A stretch of 64,000 bases of DNA from an uncultured Tateyamaria sp. (GTDB taxonomy: Bacteria > Pseudomonadota > Alphaproteobacteria > Rhodobacterales > Rhodobacteraceae), in NCBI RefSeq assembly GCF_947503705.1, contig NZ_CANNES010000002.1:310001-374000 (forward strand), written 5' to 3'. The first letter of the stretch is position 1. Each line of letters starts with the position of its first letter. A program made the translations under genes and the position numbers. The notes under the pieces are model-generated. The model had not been told where the DNA came from, searched no databases, and saw nothing but the letters and a program-made list of their open reading frames with translations. Positions 1-8,909 of the stretch are shown one piece after another.

Positions 1-378
1 ATCATCAAGGATTTTGACGTGCGCACGCCGGGGCCAGAGAACGCGGCACGGTCGCTATCGGGGGGTAATTTGCAGAAATTCGTAATCGGGCGCGAGGTGT
101 TGCAACGCCCTGAGGTTCTGGTCGTCAATCAGCCGACCTGGGGCGTGGATGCCTCCGCCGCTGCGGCGATCCGGCAATCCTTGATGGACCTGGCGGCAGG
201 CGGGGCCGCGGTGATCGTGATCAGCCAGGATCTGGACGAGTTGATGGAAATATCAGACCGCTTCGCCGCCTTGAATGAAGGCCGCTTATCGCCGCCAGTA
301 TCCACCCAAGGCCTGGACGTCGAACAGATCGGCCTGATGCTGGGCGGCGCCCACGGGATGGAGGTCGCACATGTTTGA
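1..378 (+). CDS. BMP-type ABC transporter ATP-binding protein, C-terminal part (partial)
   Basis: The frame is open from the first base, so only the last 125 residues are seen. They are the end of the second nucleotide-binding domain of a tandem sugar/nucleoside-type ATPase (RbsA/YufO-like). The signature LSGGNLQKFVIGRE is followed by a Walker B region, VLVVNQPTWGVDA. There the usual Asp-Glu is Asn-Gln, which is normal for the second domain of this family. A switch region VIVISQDLDEL follows. It stands directly upstream of two permeases and a BMP-family binding protein, so it should energise uptake of a nucleoside or related solute at the inner membrane. The 5' part lies outside the window. 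Confidence 0.93.
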   Translation: MIKDFDVRTPGPENAARSLSGGNLQKFVIGREVLQRPEVLVVNQPTWGVDASAAAAIRQSLMDLAAGGAAVIVISQDLDELMEISDRFAALNEGRLSPPVSTQGLDVEQIGLMLGGAHGMEVAHV

Positions 379-432
379 GTGCCGTCCTCCTGGGAGGATT
401 AATTTGGAACAGAGATGCAGGAGGCCGCGCCC

Positions 433-1515
433 ATGATCCGGCTTGAGGCGCGCCCACAGCCCTCGGCGGCGATGGCGTATGCAACGCCTGTCTTGGCGGT
501 TGTGCTGACCATGATCTTTGGCGGCGTGCTCTTTGCCATTCTGGGCAAGGACCCGATTGACGCGATCATCACCATTTTCTGGGAGCCGCTGTTTGGCGAG
601 TTTTCCTTCTTTTACCGCCCCCAACTGCTGATCAAAGGCGCGCCTTTGGTCCTGATCGCCATTGGCTTGGCGCTCGGATTCAAGGCAGGCATCTGGAACA
701 TTGGGGCCGAAGGGCAATACATCGTCGGCGCCATCTGTGGTGCTGCGGCGGGCCTTGCGTTTTACCCGCTGGAAAGTGTATTCATCTTTCCACTGATGAT
801 TTTGGCGGGCGCTTTGGGGGGATGTCTATGGGCGCTGATCCCCGGTATCCTGAAGGTGAAATTCGGCACGAACGAGATCCTCGTATCGCTGATGCTGGTC
901 TATGTAGCAGAGCAGCTTTTGGCCTCCATGTCATTGGGATTGCTGAAAAATCCGGAAGGGTTCGGATTTCCGGGCTCGCGCAACCTGCAACAGTATCCGT
1001 CCGCACATAATGCCGAACTGATTGCTGATACAGGCATGCATTGGGGCGTCGTGGCAGCCCTGATCGCAGTGATTTTCGCCTATGTGCTACTGAGCCGTCA
1101 TCGCCTTGGCTTTGCCATTCGGGTCACGGGCGAGGCGCCGCGCGCCGCCAAATTTGGTGGGGTAAACCCGAGCCGATTGATCCTGTTCTGCCTCGGGATG
1201 TCAGGGTTGTTGGCAGGGCTCGCCGGCTTTTTCGAGGTGTCGGGGCCTGCCGGACAAATCACCATAGACTTTAATGTGGGCTATGGGTTCACAGCTATCA
1301 TCGTGGCCTTCCTGGGGCGGCTCAATCCGCTGGGAATTGTGGCGGCGGGTTTGCTGATGGCGCTCACGTATATCGGCGGGGACATTGCGCAATCCCAACT
1401 GGGCCTGCCTGCAGCGGCGATACAGGTGTTTCAGGGGATGCTGTTGTTTTTCCTGCTCGCGCTGGACGTACTGACGAATTACCGCGTGCGGTTTGGAACG
1501 GGGGAAGTCGCGTGA
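433..1515 (+). CDS. BMP-family ABC transporter permease (first)
   Basis: About 360 residues, strongly hydrophobic with eight or more membrane segments. It has the family features IGLALGFKAGIWNIGAEGQ near residue 80 and RVTGEAPRAAKFGG in the cytoplasmic loop that meets the ATPase. This is the YufP/NupP-like subunit of a nucleoside-type importer. An ATG at 415 is also in frame, but the one at 433 is preferred: AGGAGG at 419-424 lies 8 nt before it, whereas 415 lacks a good ribosome site. The 3' end overlaps the next small gene by 4 nt. The substrate is inferred from the family, not shown here. Confidence 0.9.
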   Translation: MIRLEARPQPSAAMAYATPVLAVVLTMIFGGVLFAILGKDPIDAIITIFWEPLFGEFSFFYRPQLLIKGAPLVLIAIGLALGFKAGIWNIGAEGQYIVGAICGAAAGLAFYPLESVFIFPLMILAGALGGCLWALIPGILKVKFGTNEILVSLMLVYVAEQLLASMSLGLLKNPEGFGFPGSRNLQQYPSAHNAELIADTGMHWGVVAALIAVIFAYVLLSRHRLGFAIRVTGEAPRAAKFGGVNPSRLILFCLGMSGLLAGLAGFFEVSGPAGQITIDFNVGYGFTAIIVAFLGRLNPLGIVAAGLLMALTYIGGDIAQSQLGLPAAAIQVFQGMLLFFLLALDVLTNYRVRFGTGEVA

Positions 1516-1916
1516 GTGTGAGGATGGCGACGCTTTTCGTCTTGTTTGCAAGCAACCTCGCGTCGGCGAGTGCGTATCACGATTGCACCGCACCTTTGGT
1601 TTTGCCGCTGAATGTTTCTCCCCCGGAACCCGAACTCGTCTTTCAACTCACCCTGTCAGATCATGATCAACCTTCTCCATTTGTCGGGCAAGGCACTGCC
1701 TTCAATGGCGCTGTCGCAAACGATATGATTTGGCGCGGCTTTTGGTTCAAGAGACAAGGCGAATTGCATATGAGCGGGCTTGTCGAGGTGGACGGACAAA
1801 AAGAAGAGTGGCAGGCGAGCGGGATGTCCGTCGAAGACGTCTTTATGATCCTGACGATAGATCGCGGCGACGGCATCCCATTGATGGTGCGTTGCTTGCC
1901 GAAGGAGCATGTTTGA
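1512..1916 (+). CDS. Small secreted hypothetical protein inside the BMP transporter operon
   Basis: A 134-residue protein I do not recognise. The N terminus (MATLFVLFASNLASASA, from the in-frame ATG at 1524) looks like a signal peptide, so the mature product is probably periplasmic, with two cysteines. GTG starts at 1512 or 1518 are also possible. The gene overlaps the upstream permease stop by 4 nt, and its own stop overlaps the ATG of the second permease (TGATG), so it is translationally coupled on both sides. BMP operons normally have adjacent permease genes, so this is an insertion in the usual order. A role as an accessory or modulator of uptake is only inference from position. Confidence 0.7.
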   Translation: MSVRMATLFVLFASNLASASAYHDCTAPLVLPLNVSPPEPELVFQLTLSDHDQPSPFVGQGTAFNGAVANDMIWRGFWFKRQGELHMSGLVEVDGQKEEWQASGMSVEDVFMILTIDRGDGIPLMVRCLPKEHV

Positions 1917-2836
1917 TGGACCTTTCCGCAATCAACCCCGTCCTGCTGATCGCCGCCATGATCGCCGCCTCAACTCCCATTCTGTTGGCTGCAATTGGCG
2001 AGTTGGTCGTTGAACGGGCCGGTGTTCTGAACCTCGGGGTTGAGGGGATGATGATCACCGGAGCGGTTTGCGGGTTCATTATTGCAGTTAACACCGGATC
2101 CCCCGCCGTGGGGTTCCTTGCCGCCGCCGTTGGGGGCGCGGTTCTCAGCCTGCTCTTTGCTTTCCTCACGCAAGTAGCGCTGGCCAATCAGGTGGCCTCC
2201 GGCCTCGCCCTCACGCTCTTTGGGCTGGGGCTGTCGTCGCTTTTGGGTCAAAGCTATGTGGGAATCAAACCGCCAGCAATGCCGGACACGCCACTCGGGA
2301 CTTTGGCCGACATTCCTGTCATTGGGCCGATCATGTTTGGGCACGATATCATCGTCTACCTGGGGCTCGCCGTTGTGGCCGCCACCTGGGCGACACTCAA
2401 GTTCACACGTGTAGGGCTGATCTTGCGGGCGGTGGGCGAAAACCATGACGCGGCCCATGCGCTGGGGTACAAAGTGAAACGGATCCGCACGCTGGCGATC
2501 CTGTTTGGTGGGGCCTGTGCTGGGCTGGGCGGCGCCTATATCAGCCTCATCCGCGTGCCCCAGTGGACCGAAGGGATGACAGCCGGTGTGGGGTGGATCG
2601 CGCTCGCTCTGGTGGTCTTTGCCAGTTGGAAGCCTTGGCGGGTCCTGCTCGGCGCCTATCTTTTTGGCGGTATCACTCAATTGCAACTCAACCTGCAAGG
2701 CGCAGGCGTTGCCATTCCGGTCGAGTATTTGGCAATGTCCCCCTACATCGTGACAATCATCGTTCTGGTGATTCTGTCGCGCGACAAATCACGTGCTCCG
2801 GGCTCACTGGGGCGCACATTCCACGCCTCGCAATAG
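1916..2836 (+). CDS. BMP-family ABC transporter permease (second)
   Basis: About 306 residues, YufQ/NupQ-like. The start at ATG 1916 overlaps the preceding stop, with AAGGAG at 1902-1907 as ribosome site. The frame stays open upstream, but that stretch has no permease character. Early residues TPILLAAIGELVVERAGVLNLGVEGMM are characteristic of this permease family, and a loop LRAVGENHDAAHALGYKV is the probable ATPase-contact segment. It pairs with the permease at 433-1515 to form the membrane channel of the importer. The 46-nt gap to the binding-protein gene is consistent with one operon. Confidence 0.9.
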   Translation: MDLSAINPVLLIAAMIAASTPILLAAIGELVVERAGVLNLGVEGMMITGAVCGFIIAVNTGSPAVGFLAAAVGGAVLSLLFAFLTQVALANQVASGLALTLFGLGLSSLLGQSYVGIKPPAMPDTPLGTLADIPVIGPIMFGHDIIVYLGLAVVAATWATLKFTRVGLILRAVGENHDAAHALGYKVKRIRTLAILFGGACAGLGGAYISLIRVPQWTEGMTAGVGWIALALVVFASWKPWRVLLGAYLFGGITQLQLNLQGAGVAIPVEYLAMSPYIVTIIVLVILSRDKSRAPGSLGRTFHASQ

Positions 2837-2882
2837 GGGCACTGCCCCAGAGATGGGGCCAACAACCGGGGGTTAACTCTTT

Positions 2883-3965
2883 ATGAAACTGTCTCATCTT
2901 TTGGCCACAGCGGCGCTTGCCATGGGCCTTGCCGGTGCTGCTGCTGCAGACGGCCATGCCAAGACCAAGGTCGGCTTTGTCTATGTCGGTCCCGTGGGCG
3001 ACGGCGGCTGGACCTATGAACACGATAAGGGCCGCCTCGCGGTCGAGGCCGAGTTTGGCGATGCCGTCGAAACCGTCTTTGTCGAGAACGTGGCCGAGGG
3101 CCCGGATTCCGAGCGTGTGATGACGCAAATGGCGCTGGACGGGGCTGACCTGATCTTTACCACGTCCTTTGGTTATATGGACGCAACCAACAACGTTGCC
3201 GCCAAATTCCCCGATGTGAAATTCGAGCATGCGACCGGCTACAAGCGTCTGCACCCCAACGTGTCGACCTATTCGGCGCGCTTCTATGAGGGCCGGGCCA
3301 TTCAGGGCCATATCGCGGGCAAAATGACCAAGTCGAACATCATCGGCTATATCGGTTCCTTCCCGATCCCCGAAGTGATCCGGGGCATCAATTCGGCCTA
3401 TATCCACGCCAAAAAGGTGAACCCGGACGTCGAGTTCAAGATCATCTGGGTTTACACTTGGTTTGATCCCGCCAAAGAGGCGGATGCCGCCAATGTGCTG
3501 ATCGAGCAAGGCGCTGACGTTGTGCTTCAGCACACAGACTCCACCGCCCCTCAGGCGGCCGCCCAAGAGGCCGGCAATGTGGTAACCTTTGGTCAGGCCT
3601 CCGACATGGGCCAATACGCACCCTTCCCGCGCGTGTCCTCGATCATTGACGACTGGGCGCCCTACTACATCGCACGCACCCGCGCTGTGATGGACGGCAC
3701 ATGGGAAAGCATGGACACATGGGACGGCATCGGCCCAGGTATGGTCGGCATCGGCGAGATTTCGGATGCGGTGCCTGCAGACGTCAAAGCCGAGGCCCTG
3801 GCGATGAAAGCGGCCCTGGCAGATGGCTCATACCACGCCTTCACAGGTCCACTGAACAAGCAGGACGGCACGCCCTTCCTCGCCGAAGGTGAGACGGCAG
3901 ATGACGGCACGCTGGCCGGCATGAACTTCTATGTCGAAGGCATCGAAGGCGAGATCCCGAACTAA
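2883..3965 (+). CDS. BMP family (BmpA/PnrA-like) ABC transporter substrate-binding protein
   Basis: A 360-residue periplasmic binding protein. The first 22 residues form a signal peptide ending AGAAAADG. There is no lipobox cysteine, so it is probably a soluble periplasmic protein rather than a lipoprotein. The core has the BMP pattern: KVGFVYVGPVGDGGWTYEHD near the start, DLIFTTSFGYMDAT around residue 95 and IGYIGSFPIPEVIRGIN in the middle. It would deliver substrate to the permeases encoded just upstream. Related proteins bind purine nucleosides or other small solutes; the actual ligand cannot be read from the sequence. It is the last gene of the operon and a strong terminator follows 25 nt after the stop. 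Confidence 0.93.
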   Translation: MKLSHLLATAALAMGLAGAAAADGHAKTKVGFVYVGPVGDGGWTYEHDKGRLAVEAEFGDAVETVFVENVAEGPDSERVMTQMALDGADLIFTTSFGYMDATNNVAAKFPDVKFEHATGYKRLHPNVSTYSARFYEGRAIQGHIAGKMTKSNIIGYIGSFPIPEVIRGINSAYIHAKKVNPDVEFKIIWVYTWFDPAKEADAANVLIEQGADVVLQHTDSTAPQAAAQEAGNVVTFGQASDMGQYAPFPRVSSIIDDWAPYYIARTRAVMDGTWESMDTWDGIGPGMVGIGEISDAVPADVKAEALAMKAALADGSYHAFTGPLNKQDGTPFLAEGETADDGTLAGMNFYVEGIEGEIPN

Positions 3966-3989
3966 GCGGGTCACAACACCAGAGTTAAG

Positions 3990-4018
3990 AAAACCCCGCC
4001 ATCGCGCGGGGTTTTTTT
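3990..4018 (+). terminator. Rho-independent terminator of the BMP transporter operon
   Basis: A 10-bp perfect stem (AAAACCCCGC pairing with GCGGGGTTTT) around a 6-nt loop, followed by a run of seven T. It lies 25 nt after the binding-protein stop codon. Confidence 0.92.
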
Positions 4019-4242
4019 GTGGCCAGGAGGCAGCAAGAACTAAAGCGTTCGTGGGTCCGCACTACCCGCCAATACCGCGATATGTACAAAAAAAGATTTT
4101 TGCGCCGAATATCTAAATATGCCAAAAATTTCTAATTGCAGATCAATTTGCTTCGATTCCGCTATTACCCGTTATTATTGTCGTTAACCATGCAACCTGT
4201 TAAGCTTCCCGTTATATTCCAATTCATAAACGGTTGAACGCT

Positions 4243-5892
4243 ATGGAATTGCTGCTGCTGCTTGCTGGGATGATGACGATCGGGGCCGTGAGTTCTACCT
4301 CGTCTGGGACCGTCGAAACTGAAACAGATTCAGACGACGATCCCGTTGACGTAACGGATACCTCCGAAGACGGGCCCATCGACGTGCCGGAGCCCTCAGA
4401 AGACGAACTGATCGAAGGTACCGACGACAACGATAGTCTCAACGGCCTGGATGGGGATGACACGATCTTTGGCATGTCAGGTCATGACGCGCTGGCGGGC
4501 GGCGCGGGCAGTGATTTCATCGATGCGGGCGCAGGCGACGATAAGGTCTTGGAGAGCGGCTATTTGCTTGCGGACTACCCTGACGGTTTCGTTGACGGCG
4601 ATGACACCATTTTTGGCGGGGAAGGCAATGACTACCTCGATGGGTATGATGGCAACGACAGTGTTGATGGCGGTTCGGGCAACGACACGGTGCTGGGCAG
4701 AGATGGCGATGACACGCTGACAGGCGGCACAGGAAAAGACGACATCTACGGATTGGCGGATGATGACAGCATCGACGGTGGAGCGGGCGATGACACGCTT
4801 TCAGGCGGCGCTGGATCTGACACGATCATCGGCGGCAACGGCAACGATGCAATCAACGCCAAAAGCCGCGATGACCGCGACGATGAGATGTTCTCCGAGT
4901 CGCTGGATGGTGGAGCAGGCGATGATACCATCCGCTTTGGCGATGGCAGCGCCGTCACAGGTGGTAGCGGGGCGGACAGTTTTATCGCGCTGGAAAGCCT
5001 GTCCAACACGCTGGTCAGTGAAATAACCGACTTTGATCCGTCGCAAGACACTCTGTTCGTTGATTTGGGCGTGCCCAACGGGACGACAGGTGGCGAATTC
5101 ACGCTTCAAGAGCGCGACGACGGCCAGGGCCGCGATCTGTTTCTTGGGGATGAATTGGTGCTTCGGCTATCAGGCGACACGCCTTTTACGCTGGACGATA
5201 TTTCCCTTACCGTCAGGTTTGAATACAGTGACGGCACACCGGTGGAGTACACCATCGGTGACAGCGAAAACGGCTTTGGCACAAGCGTAATAGGCAGCGC
5301 TGGTGACGATATCATTACCGGCAGCAGTGCCGGAGATGCGATTGCCACCGAAGGCGGTTCCGACATTGTGAACGGTGGCGCGGGCGATGATATCATTTTC
5401 GCGCAAGGCGGTAACGTCGTAACCTACCGCGACGAAAGCGACGCCGTTACGATTGTTGACCTTGAGAGAGACACCATTGATGGCGGCGCGGGCGACGATA
5501 TCATCGTCTCCTTCAACAGCAACGATCTGACAGGCGGCGAAGGCGACGACGTATTTGTCCTGCAAAATGATCCCGGTGCCTTTAGTGAGAATGACGATGT
5601 CGTTTCTGGTGACCCAGACAAATTGGACCCGACAATCATCACGGACTTCACAGCCGGAGAGGACACGATCCTGGTGAGAGACGTGCCAGGAACAGCCCTC
5701 GATGAAAGCGACATTTCTATCACCGCTCTTGAAGACGGGACAGGCGCAGAACTGACCGTCGAAGGTCAGGTTGTTGCCATCATCATCGGCGGTCAGGATC
5801 TGACCATCGACGACATCGCAATACAAGAGCTACCGAATGGTGAATACGTCCCCTACGATGCCTACAACGTGATCGAAGGTTACCTATCATAG
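4243..5892 (+). CDS. RTX-type calcium-binding repeat protein
   Basis: About 549 residues, very acidic. The N terminus MELLLLLAGMMTIGAVSS is a short hydrophobic segment followed by an Asp/Glu/Thr-rich linker. From about residue 65 there are tandem nonapeptides of the type GGxGxDxLx (for example GGSGNDTVLGRDGDDTLTGG), the calcium-binding beta-roll of hemolysin-type proteins. Repeats occur in two blocks (about 65-230 and 355-440), separated and followed by segments of the type ITDFDPSQDTLFVDL. Such proteins usually leave the cell by a type I secretion system; none is encoded here. ATG 4243 is preferred over a TTG at 4234. It stands alone between a terminator and a 340-bp gap, and has no enzymatic domain I can see. 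Confidence 0.88.
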   Translation: MELLLLLAGMMTIGAVSSTSSGTVETETDSDDDPVDVTDTSEDGPIDVPEPSEDELIEGTDDNDSLNGLDGDDTIFGMSGHDALAGGAGSDFIDAGAGDDKVLESGYLLADYPDGFVDGDDTIFGGEGNDYLDGYDGNDSVDGGSGNDTVLGRDGDDTLTGGTGKDDIYGLADDDSIDGGAGDDTLSGGAGSDTIIGGNGNDAINAKSRDDRDDEMFSESLDGGAGDDTIRFGDGSAVTGGSGADSFIALESLSNTLVSEITDFDPSQDTLFVDLGVPNGTTGGEFTLQERDDGQGRDLFLGDELVLRLSGDTPFTLDDISLTVRFEYSDGTPVEYTIGDSENGFGTSVIGSAGDDIITGSSAGDAIATEGGSDIVNGGAGDDIIFAQGGNVVTYRDESDAVTIVDLERDTIDGGAGDDIIVSFNSNDLTGGEGDDVFVLQNDPGAFSENDDVVSGDPDKLDPTIITDFTAGEDTILVRDVPGTALDESDISITALEDGTGAELTVEGQVVAIIIGGQDLTIDDIAIQELPNGEYVPYDAYNVIEGYLS

Positions 5893-6232
5893 CGTTCATG
5901 ATGCGCGAAACATCGGTAGCCAGCGCACAAGTTGCCCCCCTTTTGAGTGAAGATTTATAGCCTTGTGTGTTTCTCCCGTGACCACCATCTTCGGTCGTGG
6001 TGGCGCAGACTGGACCGAGCGTTTCTCGCCACGAAATATGCGAACCCGTAGGGCCGATACAGAACGTCGCGCGGCCTTTTGCAGCTCGAACTGAGGTTTG
6101 GTGTCGTTCTGCTCCAGTTCAGGAAAAAGCCCTACGCCTCATCTACCATCTGATCAAATCCGTCCCGTACATCTGCCTCCTTTGCCCGTAAGGCGGATTT
6201 CAATCCGCCCGCACACGTGGCACCCTAGCACC
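5893..6232. other. 340-bp intergenic region without a recognisable gene
   Basis: No convincing coding sequence. Near 5979-6003 there is an imperfect dyad (CCACC ... GGTGG) that could end the RTX transcript, but no T-run follows it. At 6192-6209, 24 nt before the glutathione transferase start, is a perfect 8-bp inverted repeat, GGCGGATT / AATCCGCC, around a 2-nt loop. It could be a terminator or leader hairpin. Nothing else stands out. Confidence 0.5.
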
Positions 6233-6841
6233 ATGATCACCTTGCACCACCTCAACCGGTCCCGCTCGCACCGCATCCTTTGGCTCCTCGAAGAGGTCGA
6301 GGCCGACTATCAGATCAAACACTACACCCGCGACGCGCAAACCAACCTCGCCCCACCCGAGTTGACAGCGATCCACCCATTGGGCAAATCCCCGATGATC
6401 GAGATGGACGGGCGGTTGATTACCGAAAGTGCGGCCATCACCGAAATGATCTGCGCCCGTTTCGCACCCCACATGGTGCCCCCCATCACCACGCCAGCCT
6501 ATGTTTCGCATCTCGAACTGATGCATTTCGCCGAAGGGTCGGCCATGACGCCAATCCTGCTCAACCTTTATGTTGCGCGTTTGGGAGAGGCAGGCGCGCC
6601 GCTACACCCCCGGATCACGCAACAGCTTGATGCGCATTACGGCTATATGAACGATGTGCTGCGACCTTCCGGTCATTTCGTGCTCGACGGTCTGTCGGCG
6701 GTCGACATCATGCTCAGCTTTCCGGCCGAGATCGCGATGCGCCAAGACCGGGCGGCCGATTTCCCCCGGCTCGCCAAATTTGTCGAGATGATACACGCGC
6801 GGCCCGCCTATCAAAGGGCCACGGCCCTTGGGGCAGATTGA
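6233..6841 (+). CDS. Glutathione S-transferase family protein
   Basis: 202 residues, the normal size for the family. The N-terminal thioredoxin-like half reads HHLNRSRSHRILWLLEE, then HPLGKSPMIEMDGRLITESA. This contains the cis-Pro loop (KSPM) and the Glu-Ser pair that binds the gamma-glutamyl group of glutathione. The C-terminal half is the all-helical domain, with the sequence HFVLDGLSAVDIMLSFP containing the conserved N-capping Asp. The frame is open upstream, but the match begins at ATG 6233, so that start is used. The substrate is unknown; it could act in detoxification or in conjugation of an electrophile. Confidence 0.9.
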   Translation: MITLHHLNRSRSHRILWLLEEVEADYQIKHYTRDAQTNLAPPELTAIHPLGKSPMIEMDGRLITESAAITEMICARFAPHMVPPITTPAYVSHLELMHFAEGSAMTPILLNLYVARLGEAGAPLHPRITQQLDAHYGYMNDVLRPSGHFVLDGLSAVDIMLSFPAEIAMRQDRAADFPRLAKFVEMIHARPAYQRATALGAD

Positions 6842-6927
6842 CCTGTCCCCCAAGGACGGCCCCGGCCCAAGGCACCTGCGCGCATTAACCGTTGCACGTA
6901 CTGCGCTGGCCATGGCACCAATTGCCC

Positions 6928-7854
6928 ATGATCACATCCCCCAACGGCACCCCGCTCTCCGCCCTGACCTATGGCACCATGCAATTCGGCAGCAATGCAG
7001 ATGCCGCAGAAAGCCAGGCCATGTTCGACGCCGCCCGCGCGGCAGGCATCACCCATTTCGACACGGCTTACGTCTATAACGGCGGCGCCTCCGAAACGCT
7101 CTTGGGGCAGATGGTTCAGGCCGAGCGTGACAACCTGATCATCGCCACCAAGGCCGCATTCGAGGGCGGGTCCACCCGCCAGATCATCCTGGACGGGTTC
7201 CAGACCTCGCAACAACGCCTGCAACTTGACGTGGTCGATATCCTGTATCTGCACCGCTTTGACGACAACACACCGTTGCAAGAAACGTTTGACGCGCTGG
7301 CGACGCTCAAGCACTCGGGCAAGATCCGCTATATCGGCGTTTCCAATTTTGCCGCTTGGCAAGTGATGAAGGCGCAAGCGATTGCCGCCAAATTCGAGAT
7401 GCAAATCGACATCGTTCAGCCCATGTATAGCCTCGTCAAACGGCAGTCGGAGGTGGAGATTTTCCCCGCCTGCGTGGACCAGGGCATTGAACTGGCGCCC
7501 TATTCCCCGCTGGGCGGCGGGCTTTTGACCGGCAAGTACGCCGCTGGCGAAACCGGGCGACTGACTGTCGATCCCGCTTACAAGGCCCGCTATGATGTGG
7601 AGTGGATGCGCAACGCAGCCAAAGGCCTCAGCGCACTCGCCGCTGATCTTGACGTGCATCCCGCAACCCTTGCCGTGGCATGGACCATGGCGCATCCTGC
7701 CCGCCCCAAGACAATCATTTCGGGCCGATCCGCTGCGCAACTACAACCCTCTGTCGACGCGCTCGAGTTCAATATGACTGCCGAACTGTATGACCGGATC
7801 ACTGCCCTTTCGGTCACGCCTGCCCCCGCCACCGACCGGCTCGAAGAGGCATGA
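6928..7854 (+). CDS. Aldo/keto reductase
   Basis: 308 residues, a TIM-barrel NADPH-dependent oxidoreductase. The catalytic tetrad can be picked out: Asp and Tyr in FDTAYVYNGG, Lys in LIIATKAAF, and His in VVDILYLHRFD. YIGVSNFAAWQV and PYSPLGGGLLTGKY are further family landmarks. The C-terminal PKTIISGRSAAQL is the cofactor-binding part. ATG 6928 is taken as the start because homology begins there. The gene overlaps the following FAD oxidoreductase by 4 nt (ATGA), so the two are co-translated. The carbonyl substrate cannot be told. Confidence 0.9.
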   Translation: MITSPNGTPLSALTYGTMQFGSNADAAESQAMFDAARAAGITHFDTAYVYNGGASETLLGQMVQAERDNLIIATKAAFEGGSTRQIILDGFQTSQQRLQLDVVDILYLHRFDDNTPLQETFDALATLKHSGKIRYIGVSNFAAWQVMKAQAIAAKFEMQIDIVQPMYSLVKRQSEVEIFPACVDQGIELAPYSPLGGGLLTGKYAAGETGRLTVDPAYKARYDVEWMRNAAKGLSALAADLDVHPATLAVAWTMAHPARPKTIISGRSAAQLQPSVDALEFNMTAELYDRITALSVTPAPATDRLEEA

Positions 7855-8909
7855 CAGGCATCATCGTGATCGGCGGCGGCATCGCTGGCATCTCCGCCGC
7901 GGCGCGTCTCTCTGCCCATGCCCACGTCACGGTGATCGAGGCTGAGGATGCACTTGGCTACCACGCCTCGGGCCGGTCCGCGGCGCTGTTCGAAGAAAAC
8001 TACGGCTGCGCCTCGGTTGTCGCGCTGAATCGCGCAAGTGCTGCCTACCACCAACCCTACCTCACCCCGCGCGGCTTTCTCTTGCTGGGTCGCACGGGCG
8101 AGGACACGGGGTTCGAGGCCGATCTGGCCGACCTGAATTCGGTCGAGATCACAGTGGACGAGGCCCGCACCTTCGTCCCCATCCTGAATGATACCGTGAC
8201 GCGCGCTGCATATCACGCCAGCGCCCAGGATATCGACACCGACCGGATGATCCAGGATTTCGCAAAGGTGGTGCGTGGCAATGGTGGCCAGATCATTACC
8301 GGCAAACGGGTCACCGGGTTCGAACATGGATCAAATTGGACGGTACACTGCGGAACCGATGCATTCACCGCTCAAATGGTGGTGAATGCCGCTGGTGCCT
8401 GGGCCGACCAGATCGCGACACTGGCGGGTGTCAGACGAATTGGCATCACACCTTGTCGCCGCTCCATGGCGCGTATCCCGGCACCGGGCGGGCATGACGC
8501 AACGAAGTGGCCGATTTTCTTCGGCGTAGGCGAGACATGGTACGCCAAACCGGACGCGGGAAAATTGCTGGTGTCGCCCGCTGACGAGGACGCGGTAGAG
8601 CCGCACGACGCCTGGGCTGACGACATGGTGCTGGCCGAGGGTCTCGACCGCTACGCCCAGCACGTCACCGAACCTGTCACCCGGGTTGAAAACACCTGGG
8701 CGGGCTTGCGCAGCTTTGCCCCCGACCGCACGCTTGTGTTGGGCCGCGACCCGGCGCGCCCCAGTTTCATATGGTGCGCGGGCCAGGGCGGATATGGCTT
8801 TCAAACCGCCCCTGCAGCCAGTCAATTGGTGGCGGACCTGACGCTGGAACACCCGTCAGAACTGGACCCCGGGGTCATTGCCGCTCTGTCGCCGGAACGG
8901 TTCGCATGA
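7851..8909 (+). CDS. FAD-dependent oxidoreductase, D-amino acid oxidase family
   Basis: 352 residues. The N-terminal dinucleotide-binding fold reads IIVIGGGIAGISAAARL, ending with the Glu that binds ribose (VTVIEAE). It is followed by GYHASGRSAALFEENYG, typical of the DadA/GlyOx/sarcosine oxidase group. Near the C terminus FIWCAGQGGYGFQTAPA closes the FAD site. It likely oxidises an amine or amino acid. The start and stop both overlap neighbours by 4 nt (aldo/keto reductase before, DUF938 protein after), indicating one operon. The precise substrate is unknown. Confidence 0.88.
   Translation: MTGIIVIGGGIAGISAAARLSAHAHVTVIEAEDALGYHASGRSAALFEENYGCASVVALNRASAAYHQPYLTPRGFLLLGRTGEDTGFEADLADLNSVEITVDEARTFVPILNDTVTRAAYHASAQDIDTDRMIQDFAKVVRGNGGQIITGKRVTGFEHGSNWTVHCGTDAFTAQMVVNAAGAWADQIATLAGVRRIGITPCRRSMARIPAPGGHDATKWPIFFGVGETWYAKPDAGKLLVSPADEDAVEPHDAWADDMVLAEGLDRYAQHVTEPVTRVENTWAGLRSFAPDRTLVLGRDPARPSFIWCAGQGGYGFQTAPAASQLVADLTLEHPSELDPGVIAALSPERFA

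Noticed and set aside
4430-4860. Repeated DNA in the RTX gene as a CRISPR-like or satellite array
   Set aside because: The repeats are degenerate, in frame and encode GGxGxDxx nonapeptides, so protein repeats explain them.
5997-6191. A 64-codon open frame in the gap before the glutathione transferase gene
   Set aside because: No ribosome site, no homology and no conserved features; chance open frame.
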